DNA of 13,822 nucleotides. It comes from Micrococcales bacterium UBA2465 (GTDB taxonomy: Bacteria > Actinomycetota > Actinomycetes > Actinomycetales > Microbacteriaceae). The stretch's first letter is position 1; every line of letters starts with the position of its first letter. Positions 6,569 through 11,000 of the stretch are shown here, in pieces. The notes below the pieces were generated by a model. The model did not search any database and was not told the DNA's origin. It saw only the letters and a list, made by a program, of their open reading frames with translations. Position numbers and translations under genes: made by a program. The DNA lies in assembly GCA_002342255.1 (NCBI GenBank), contig DDPP01000036.1, positions 1 to 13,822 of the forward strand. Reading direction: 5' to 3'.

Positions 6569-6668
6569 CTAAGGCCTTGCCGAATATGGACAAGCTATAT
6601 GGAGGTGCCAGGTCTCGTGCTTGGCGGGCACGTGTCCAGTTTCCATTTATAGCTCCAGCTTCGATCGG
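6569..6668 (-). ncRNA. Candidate structured small RNA or structured 3' UTR
   Basis: The stretch directly upstream of the minus-strand terminator folds by eye into a long imperfect hairpin. Going inward: CCGA (6580-6583) with TCGG (6665-6668); AGCTAT and ATGGA (6593-6603) with TCCAT and ATAGCT (6642-6654), with a 2-nt bulge; then GGTCTCGTGC (6611-6620) with GCACGTGTCC (6628-6637), with two T-T mismatches and a 7-nt loop. No credible protein frame fills it. It could be an independent sRNA ending at 6537, a structured 3' UTR of the NlpC/P60 mRNA, or an attenuator before the HNH gene. It does not match c-di-AMP, T-box, SRP or tmRNA consensus features that I can recall. No convincing promoter was found. 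Confidence 0.35.
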
Positions 6669-6701
6669 ATAAATAACTTGCGACAAGAGTAAACCACAGC
6701 A

Positions 6702-6722
6702 GTGTTAGTTCTCGGCTAACAC
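6702..6722. terminator. Perfect 7-bp hairpin after the NlpC/P60 stop
   Basis: GTGTTAG and CTAACAC form a perfect 7-bp stem around a 7-nt loop, 21 nt past the NlpC/P60 stop codon on the minus strand. It has no T-run, so it may be a tail-less actinobacterial terminator or an mRNA-stabilising hairpin. If it ends the NlpC/P60 transcript, the downstream structured region would be a separate transcription unit. Confidence 0.4.
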
Positions 6723-6743
6723 ACCGCAACAAAAGGTTACTAA

Positions 6744-7655
6744 TTACTTAACGACTCGTGCTATGAAATAGCTGTCGGTGAAGATAGGAGCCAGCTTCAC
6801 CTGGTCACCTGGTCTAGGTGCGTGCCAGAACATTCCGTTACCGGCATAGATGCCTTCGTGACTTAGGTTATTTAGTATTACCAGGTCTCCTGGCTTGGCT
6901 TGATCGCGAGGGATTCTGACCACCCTAGGATCATGGGACTGGGCCCAGACCGAGTGAGGCAGTAAAACACCAAACTGAGCGAAGACTAGACGGGTATAGC
7001 CAGAGCAGTCCAAACCGGTTGGCACCTCTCCACCCAAAACGTACGGGACACCTAAATACTTGGCAGCAACCTTCATGATGTCATCAGGGTTCAAGCTGTC
7101 ATAGCTAGGGGAAGCAGCGTAATCGATGGCAGTCAAACCTGAGTAAGCTCGAACCTCATTGCGGATGTTCATCCGTTCAAGGTCGGCCGCACTCATCATG
7201 CCGAACGAGCCACGCTCAAAACTGTTGGCCGTTAGCTTAGTCAAGGTGATGCTCTGCTCAGAATCAAGGGCCGAATTGGTCAGTCCAAGTTGAGCACTAA
7301 TCGCCGGTGAATATGCGTATGCCGGCAGGGCGACGGTAGCGATGACACCGGCAGTGACAATCTGAACCAGACCGGTTCTGAAATTTTGACGTTTACGGAT
7401 TGGCTGTTTGGCAACGGCTGGAACAATCTGGGTAATGGCAGTCATTGGGTTGCTCGGAGGATTTGCAGCAAAGTATTTCTGATCGAGTTTGGCTGCCTTT
7501 TTTTCGGCACGCAAAGCTCTGCGCGTTTGCTTGCGCTTTTCGCTTTCTCGCACTGAACGACGGCTGCGCAACTCGAAAGACTCGAGAATGTTTATCTCGA
7601 CATCTGCGCGACGTCTACCCGAAGGCTTCTTGGCCAAACTTTTCCTCCTAGACAT
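6744..7655 (-). CDS. NlpC/P60 (C40) peptidoglycan hydrolase, membrane-anchored
   Basis: A 303-residue protein expected to cut peptide stems of peptidoglycan outside the membrane. Residues 1-93 are highly basic (many Arg/Lys, including RRALRAEKKAAK) and presumably cytoplasmic. Residues about 94-114 (RTGLVQIVTAGVIATVALPAY) form a membrane segment that could also be a late signal peptide with a possible cleavage at AYA-Y. A linker follows. The catalytic domain is about 188-303: nucleophile Cys217 in GLDCSGYTR, His266 in SHEGIYAGNG, and His278 in WHAPRPGD as the likely third residue. No SH3, LysM or coiled-coil targeting domain is visible. Start choice is uncertain: the ATG at 7655 has TATTCT 9 nt upstream, whereas a perfect AGGAGG inside codons 3-4 points to an in-frame TTG at 7637. 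It lies downstream of ideR on the same strand but behind a terminator, so it is probably separately transcribed. Confidence 0.92.
   Translation of the reverse strand: MSRRKSLAKKPSGRRRADVEINILESFELRSRRSVRESEKRKQTRRALRAEKKAAKLDQKYFAANPPSNPMTAITQIVPAVAKQPIRKRQNFRTGLVQIVTAGVIATVALPAYAYSPAISAQLGLTNSALDSEQSITLTKLTANSFERGSFGMMSAADLERMNIRNEVRAYSGLTAIDYAASPSYDSLNPDDIMKVAAKYLGVPYVLGGEVPTGLDCSGYTRLVFAQFGVLLPHSVWAQSHDPRVVRIPRDQAKPGDLVILNNLSHEGIYAGNGMFWHAPRPGDQVKLAPIFTDSYFIARVVK
7635..7649 (-). promoter_or_regulatory. Internal Shine-Dalgarno and alternative TTG start of the NlpC/P60 gene
   Basis: On the minus strand AGGAGG (7644-7649) is followed by 6 nt and TTG (7635-7637), in frame with the peptidase. 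This is the strongest ribosome binding site in the window, yet it lies inside the longer ATG-initiated frame. Use of TTG would remove only six N-terminal residues. Confidence 0.55.
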
Positions 7656-7664
7656 TATCGAAAA

Positions 7665-7670
7665 AGAATA
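7665..7670 (-). promoter_or_regulatory. Putative -10 box (TATTCT) of the NlpC/P60 gene
   Basis: TATTCT on the minus strand is 9 nt before ATG 7655 and 27 nt before TTG 7637. A start site about 7 nt downstream would give either a 2-nt leader to the ATG or a short leader containing AGGAGG before the TTG. The rest of the 138-bp gap up to the ideR terminator shows no recognised riboswitch. Confidence 0.35.
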
Positions 7671-7754
7671 TTCGATGATGATGCGAATTTACGCCCCTCA
7701 ATCTGGACTGGCTGAATGAGGTTCTTTGATTTTACCCCAAAAAGCAAGTCGATT

Positions 7755-7795
7755 TTAGGTGCCAAAGCCTAATACACAGGCTAAACCCAGCCTAA
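7755..7795. repeat. Cluster of TAGGC/GCCTA repeats
   Basis: Four short related words alternate in orientation: TTAGG (7755-7759), AGCCTAA (7766-7772), AGGCTAA (7778-7784) and AGCCTAA (7789-7795). On the minus strand they can pair in mutually exclusive ways just after the ideR terminator. They may extend the terminator or be operator half-sites upstream of the NlpC/P60 promoter. Confidence 0.35.
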
Positions 7796-7816
7796 AAACC
7801 CTATTTATAAGGGTTT
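7794..7816 (-). terminator. Rho-independent terminator overlapping the ideR stop codon
   Basis: On the minus strand AAACCCT and AGGGTTT form a 7-bp stem around a 7-nt loop, and the run continues to five T residues. The last codons of ideR form the upstream arm and the TAA stop (7805-7807) is in the loop, so ideR transcription ends almost at its own stop codon. Confidence 0.7.
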
Positions 7817-8485
7817 AACGAAGATATGGGCGGCATCAAAAGTAGTTAGCGACACCGAGTGTTGCCCAGCTTGCGGGCTAACTTCAATGCGGTTGGCAAC
7901 TGATACTGCCTTAATTCTTGTTCCTGGCATAACTCCGGACGCATTCAAGTGGGCTAAGACATCTGGGTAAACCTGCAGTGGCTCAGCAATTCGAACCAGC
8001 AAGACATCCTCGTCCAGGTGTTCCAGTAATGGCTGAACTTCCTCATGGCTATCCAAAGCTGAAGCCACCCCCAGCATTTCTAAACCTGGCACCGGATTAC
8101 CAAAAGGCGATCGCTGGTATTGCGGAACCAGCTCAAGGATTCGCTTCTCTACCTGCTCGCTCATCACGTGCTCCCAGCGACAGGCTTCCTCGTGAACCAG
8201 ATGCCATTCCAAGCCAATAACTTGACTAAGCAACAACTCAGCCAGCCGATGCTTACGCATAACCTCGATTGCCAGTTTCCGACCGGTGTCGGTTAGTTCC
8301 AGATGGCGGTCATTGCTCACCACCACCAAACCGTTTTTCTCCATCCGAGCGACTGTCTCTGAAACTGTTGGACCAGATTGATCTAAGCGCTCCGATATTC
8401 GAGCTCGCATGGGAACGTGACCTTCTTCTTCCAGCTCCAAGATGGTTCGCAAATACATCTCGGTGGTATCAATTAGGTCGCTCAC
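7805..8485 (-). CDS. ideR: Iron-dependent repressor, IdeR/DtxR family
   Basis: A 226-residue metalloregulator that, with Fe(II), binds iron boxes and represses iron uptake genes. The N-terminal winged helix (MSDLIDTTEMYLRTILELEE to about residue 70) includes the recognition helix SGPTVSETVARME. The dimerisation/metal domain carries all known IdeR ligands at IdeR numbering: Met10, Cys102, Glu105 and His106 for the primary site; His79, Glu83 and His98 for the ancillary site (RKHRLAE, LVHEEACRWEHVMS). Cys102 argues for iron rather than manganese specificity. After SPFGNPVPGLEMLG (126-139) comes an SH3-like C-terminal domain with Glu168 and Gln171 at the E-x-x-Q ancillary ligand places. The start is GTG at 8485, with TAGGCT 7 nt upstream. 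It is divergent from serC with only 50 bp between start codons. No full 19-bp iron box is visible in this window. Confidence 0.95.
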   Translation of the reverse strand: MSDLIDTTEMYLRTILELEEEGHVPMRARISERLDQSGPTVSETVARMEKNGLVVVSNDRHLELTDTGRKLAIEVMRKHRLAELLLSQVIGLEWHLVHEEACRWEHVMSEQVEKRILELVPQYQRSPFGNPVPGLEMLGVASALDSHEEVQPLLEHLDEDVLLVRIAEPLQVYPDVLAHLNASGVMPGTRIKAVSVANRIEVSPQAGQHSVSLTTFDAAHIFVKPL

Positions 8486-8492
8486 ATCTAAT

Positions 8493-8498
8493 AGCCTA
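8493..8498 (-). promoter_or_regulatory. Putative -10 box (TAGGCT) of ideR, leaderless-type
   Basis: TAGGCT on the minus strand is followed by exactly 7 nt and the GTG start at 8485. No Shine-Dalgarno is present. Confidence 0.45.
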
Positions 8499-8521
8499 AA
8501 TGTTCAAGCGCCATCTATGGC

Positions 8522-8527
8522 TAAACT
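8522..8527 (+). promoter_or_regulatory. Putative -10 box (TAAACT) of serC
   Basis: TAAACT is followed by 8 nt and ATG at 8536. It overlaps the right side of the GCCAT/ATGGC dyad and there is no clear Shine-Dalgarno. Confidence 0.4.
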
Positions 8528-8535
8528 TTGAATCA

Positions 8536-9648
8536 ATGACCGAGATAATCATTCCCAAAGAGCTGCTTCCTGTCGATGGCAGGTTTGGCTGTGGACCTTC
8601 TCGACTAAGACCTGAGCAAATCCAGGCCCTGAAAACTTCTGGATTTGAATTGCTGGGAACCTCGCATCGACAGTCCCCGATCAAGAACCTGGTGACCGAA
8701 CTTCAAGAAGGCTTGCTAAACCTTTTCCATAGTCCTCACGGTTACGAGATTGTTTTAGGAAATGGTGGTTCAACTGCCTTTTGGGATGTTGCGGCATACA
8801 GCCTCATCGAGGGTGAAACTCAAGCATTGGTTCACGGCGAGTTCGGCGCAAAGTTTGCTAAAGCTCTTTCGGCACCATTTCTCAGTAAACCGCAAATCCT
8901 GGAAAGCGAGGTTGGATCACGCAGAGATTTGACGGCTAGAGCTGGGGTCAAGAACTATGTTTACCCGCAGAATGAAACTTCCACCGGTGTTCAGATCCCG
9001 GTTACTAGAGTTAAGGCAGATGAGGATGCTCTGTTTTTTACAGATGCCACCAGCGCTGCCGGTGGCATAGCTTTCGATCCACTGGAAACAGATGTTTATT
9101 ACTTTGCTCCCCAAAAGAACTTCTCCAGTGACGGTGGAATCTGGTTAGCCCTAGTTTCACCACAAGCTATTGCACGTGCCGAGAAAATAGCCGCCAGTGA
9201 TCAATACATCCCAGAGTTTCTCTCATTCATGACTGCTTTAGAGAACTCCAGACTGAACCAAACATTGAATACTCCAGCTATTGCCACCTTGTTCCTAATC
9301 AATGAGCAAGTCAAGTGGATAAATAGTAATGGCGGACTAGCCTGGGCTGATCAAAGAACTAAGGTCATGTCTAATTACATTTATGACTGGATGGCTAGTC
9401 GAGATTTTGTCACCCCGTTTGTTACAAATATTGAGCATCGCTCCCAAGTTGTTCTCACCATGGACTTCAAAGCTGAACTTGATGCCGCTGAGCTAGCCAA
9501 GACTCTTCGTGCTAATGGGATTGTTGACACTGAACCATATCGAAAACTGGGCAGAAACCAACTTCGAATTGCAACCTTTGTTTCAACTGAGCCAAGCGAC
9601 GTTGAAAAAGTATGCACCGCTATTGATTACGTAGTTGAGAGAATGTAA
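8536..9648 (+). CDS. serC: Phosphoserine aminotransferase
   Basis: A 370-residue PLP enzyme converting 3-phosphohydroxypyruvate and glutamate to phosphoserine and 2-oxoglutarate (serine biosynthesis; it also serves the related vitamin B6 step in some bacteria). The sequence is of the actinobacterial type: PVDGRFGCGPSRLRPEQI (12-29), GTSHRQ (41-46, phosphate/substrate binding), VLGNGGSTAFWD (73-84), FFTDATSAAGG (167-177), and the PLP lysine Lys194 in APQKNFSSDGGIWLALVSP. Length matches mycobacterial SerC. The ATG at 8536 is chosen because MTEIIIPKELLPVDGRFGCG aligns with family N-termini; the longer frame from 8500 adds 12 residues that overlap the promoter region. The DUF2530 gene follows after 2 nt. 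A sepH (DUF3071) gene often neighbours serC in Actinobacteria but is not present here. Confidence 0.96.
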   Translation: MTEIIIPKELLPVDGRFGCGPSRLRPEQIQALKTSGFELLGTSHRQSPIKNLVTELQEGLLNLFHSPHGYEIVLGNGGSTAFWDVAAYSLIEGETQALVHGEFGAKFAKALSAPFLSKPQILESEVGSRRDLTARAGVKNYVYPQNETSTGVQIPVTRVKADEDALFFTDATSAAGGIAFDPLETDVYYFAPQKNFSSDGGIWLALVSPQAIARAEKIAASDQYIPEFLSFMTALENSRLNQTLNTPAIATLFLINEQVKWINSNGGLAWADQRTKVMSNYIYDWMASRDFVTPFVTNIEHRSQVVLTMDFKAELDAAELAKTLRANGIVDTEPYRKLGRNQLRIATFVSTEPSDVEKVCTAIDYVVERM

Positions 9649-9650
9649 TC

Positions 9651-9878
9651 ATGCGCTGGATAGCCAAAGACTCGGAACGGAAACCGGATCCTGAACCAAT
9701 CAAAGGAACTGCTAGAAAAGCAGTCATAGCCGGAATGATTGCTTTCGCTATTTCTTTAGTTGTTGTAATTGTCTGCTACGACAGTATTCAAAGCCCAAAT
9801 AAAGTTTGGTTTCCATACACCGCGGCAGTTGGATTACTGCTTGGTGTCTTCGCCCTGTTCCGAGTCAAGGACCGCTAA
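9651..9878 (+). CDS. DUF2530-like small membrane protein
   Basis: A 75-residue protein with a polar N-terminus (RKPDPEPIKG) and two membrane helices, about 25-43 (AVIAGMIAFAISLVVVIV) and 53-68 (PYTAAVGLLLGVFALF), ending in a positive RVKDR. This is the length and layout of the actinobacterial DUF2530 family, whose function is unknown. It starts 2 nt after the serC stop, so it is almost surely co-translated with serC. Its last 45 bp overlap the end of the convergent DUF3027 gene. Confidence 0.82.
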   Translation: MRWIAKDSERKPDPEPIKGTARKAVIAGMIAFAISLVVVIVCYDSIQSPNKVWFPYTAAVGLLLGVFALFRVKDR

Positions 9879-10301
9879 ATCCTCTTCTTCATCAATTATA
9901 TTTTCTTCTTCAGCTTCCTCGGCAGCTTGCTTAGCTAATTCAGCTTGCAAAGCTTGGTAATCTGCGAGTCTTTCTGACCACGGCACCCATGCCGGTGCTA
10001 ACAGTGAATCGGGGCCAGGCAGTAAAACAACTTCGGTAAGGGTTGGTTCGGTAGCTGGATCTAGTTGAGAAACGCTAACGCACCAGCGCCAACCAACATA
10101 GCCCGGTCGCTTGGCTTCCCAAAGAAAATTGGTAACGAAGTCATCTAATTTAATGGCTTCGACAAAAGCACCAAGTTCGCTTGAACCGGCTACGGATTTT
10201 GCTTCAGCCTCGGCAAATGCTTTTACATCAAACTTAGCTTTGACCTCTTTTTTAGGTCTAACCAGTTTTACAAACTTTGGCAGCTTTTTTGGTCTTGCCA
10301 T
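9834..10301 (-). CDS. DUF3027 family protein with acidic tail
   Basis: A 155-residue protein of unknown function. The N-terminus is basic (MARPKKLPKFVKLVRPKKEVKA-type). The family core is about 66-111: RPGYVGWRWCVSVSQ, TLTEVVLLPGPDSLLAPAW, and VPWSERL. After PWSERL, longer DUF3027 members continue with a PGDLG-type segment. Here the chain becomes a helix (LADYQALQAELAKQAAEE) and a highly acidic tail (EEENIIDEEEDLAVLDSEQGED). The start ATG overlaps the cold-shock gene's stop (TAATG), so expression depends on csp translation. The acidic tail is encoded opposite the C-terminus of DUF2530. Confidence 0.85.
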   Translation of the reverse strand: MARPKKLPKFVKLVRPKKEVKAKFDVKAFAEAEAKSVAGSSELGAFVEAIKLDDFVTNFLWEAKRPGYVGWRWCVSVSQLDPATEPTLTEVVLLPGPDSLLAPAWVPWSERLADYQALQAELAKQAAEEAEEENIIDEEEDLAVLDSEQGEDTKQ

Positions 10302-10696
10302 TAGCTCTTCAGCTGATCAGCTAGAGTGTGCAGAAGTCGAGCAAGCTTTTCAGCGGTAGCGCCTTCAGGCAATCTGCCGTGCTCAATACCCGGGCGGATG
10401 TTATCCAAAGAGCTGATTATTCCTTCAACCAGAATTACCAAATCTTCGTTCTTCATGCGGGTGGCAGCGCGCTGCTTCTTCTCCAGACTCTCCGGAACCT
10501 CAATAATTCTCAAGCTGAGCACCTGTGCACCACGCTTGGAGTCAACCACGCTAAATTCAATTCTGGTACCGGGCTTAACCTCGGTTACCCCATCGGGCAG
10601 ATTTGAGACGTGCAAGAACGCCTCCGCGCCTTCATCTGACTGCACAAAGCCAAAGCCTTTGACTGGGTCAAAGAACTTTACGTGTCCGGTTGGCAT
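10301..10696 (-). CDS. Cold-shock domain protein with C-terminal extension
   Basis: A 131-residue protein. Residues 1-66 form the cold-shock beta-barrel: MPTGHVKFFDPVKGFGFVQS has RNP1 (KGFGFV), and EAFLHVSNL has RNP2 (FLHV). Cold-shock domains bind single-stranded RNA/DNA and act as RNA chaperones or antiterminators. The remaining about 60 residues (charged, helical, with ILVEGIISSLDNIRPGIEHG and LARLLHTLADQL) are the extension typical of actinobacterial CspB-like proteins. The ATG at 10696 is chosen because an AGAGGT lies 5 nt upstream and the protein then begins as in the family. A longer frame to 10996 is spurious, since it runs antisense through the divergent membrane protein gene. It heads a two-gene operon with DUF3027. 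Confidence 0.93.
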   Translation of the reverse strand: MPTGHVKFFDPVKGFGFVQSDEGAEAFLHVSNLPDGVTEVKPGTRIEFSVVDSKRGAQVLSLRIIEVPESLEKKQRAATRMKNEDLVILVEGIISSLDNIRPGIEHGRLPEGATAEKLARLLHTLADQLKS

Positions 10697-10724
10697 ATCT
10701 ACCTCTTTCATTACTGCAGCCTTC

Positions 10725-10730
10725 ATTTTA
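10725..10730 (-). promoter_or_regulatory. Putative -10 box (TAAAAT) of the cold-shock gene
   Basis: TAAAAT on the minus strand would place the transcription start about 20 nt before the ATG at 10696 and leave the AGAGGT ribosome binding site in the leader. It is 15 bp from the -10 of the divergent membrane protein gene, so the two promoters overlap in 61 bp. Confidence 0.3.
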
Positions 10731-10745
10731 CTTCGTTTGAGCAAG

Positions 10746-10751
10746 TATTCT
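10746..10751 (+). promoter_or_regulatory. Putative -10 box (TATTCT), leaderless-type
   Basis: TATTCT is followed by 6 nt (AAAAGG) and the ATG at 10758. The AAGG touches the ATG and is too close to act as a normal Shine-Dalgarno, which favours a leaderless start. Confidence 0.4.
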
Positions 10752-10757
10752 AAAAGG

Positions 10758-11000
10758 ATGTCCAATAAAGTAAAAAACTCAAGTCGGCTAGAGTCCGTTC
10801 TAGCCTTCTGTTTCATAGGCTCGGTAGCTATCTCAGTGCTGGCAGTGCTGATAATCCTGCTGGCAGCTTTTAGCAATAATGCCTGGATCCCTAATGGACT
10901 GGGTCTAGTGCCAATGCTGGCTCTGCCTTTTGGCTTTGTCTGCCTGATTGGAGTTTTTATCATCAGCGCTAAGCGGAAAAAGTCCGAACCAACCAAATGA
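10758..11000 (+). CDS. Small two-helix membrane protein
   Basis: An 80-residue protein: a short basic N-terminus (MSNKVKNSSRLES), two membrane helices at about 14-38 (VLAFCFIGSVAISVLAVLII) and 48-70 (GLVPMLALPFGFVCLIGVFI), and a basic tail (SAKRKKSEPTK) that puts both ends in the cytoplasm. Its reality is supported by the ATGA overlap with the next gene (stop 10998-11000, start 10997), the -10 element upstream and a balanced membrane layout. Similar small proteins beside the helicase-associated gene in Microbacteriaceae are often labelled as multidrug ABC transporter ATPase, but no ATPase motif exists here. Function unknown. Confidence 0.78.
   Translation: MSNKVKNSSRLESVLAFCFIGSVAISVLAVLIILLAAFSNNAWIPNGLGLVPMLALPFGFVCLIGVFIISAKRKKSEPTK

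Larger units (their letters stand above)
8486..8535. promoter_or_regulatory. Divergent ideR/serC promoter region with dyad
   Basis: These 50 bp must hold both promoters. A perfect GCCAT-CT-ATGGC dyad lies at 8510-8521, flanked by TTCAA (8503-8507) and TTGAA (8528-8532), making a loose outer inverted repeat. Its position over the serC -10 suggests an operator, factor unknown. A TTTAGGCTA word in the minus sense matches the centre of the iron-box consensus, but the outer arms do not match. Confidence 0.45.

Noticed and set aside
6489-6686. 65-codon minus-strand frame in the intergenic region
   Set aside because: It needs a TTG start without ribosome binding site, crosses the strong terminator and has no protein-like composition.
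7656-7793. c-di-AMP (ydaO-type) riboswitch upstream of the NlpC/P60 gene
   Set aside because: This riboswitch often precedes such hydrolase genes in Actinobacteria, but the 138-bp gap lacks the conserved segments I know and is short for it.
5807-8500. IdeR iron boxes at 5807, 7755 and 8490 (TTAGG/CCTAA words)
   Set aside because: By hand alignment to the 19-bp consensus the spacings are 7 or 8 instead of 9, or only the central 8 bases match. Kept only as unexplained dyads.
8500-8684. Longer serC start at 8500 and a minus-strand 62-codon frame
   Set aside because: The extra 12 serC residues are not family-like and overlap the promoter; the minus frame is a shadow of serC.
10697-10996. N-terminal extension giving a 231-residue cold-shock protein
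   Set aside because: It runs antisense through the coupled membrane protein gene and adds sequence unlike any cold-shock protein; the ATG at 10696 has a good ribosome binding site.
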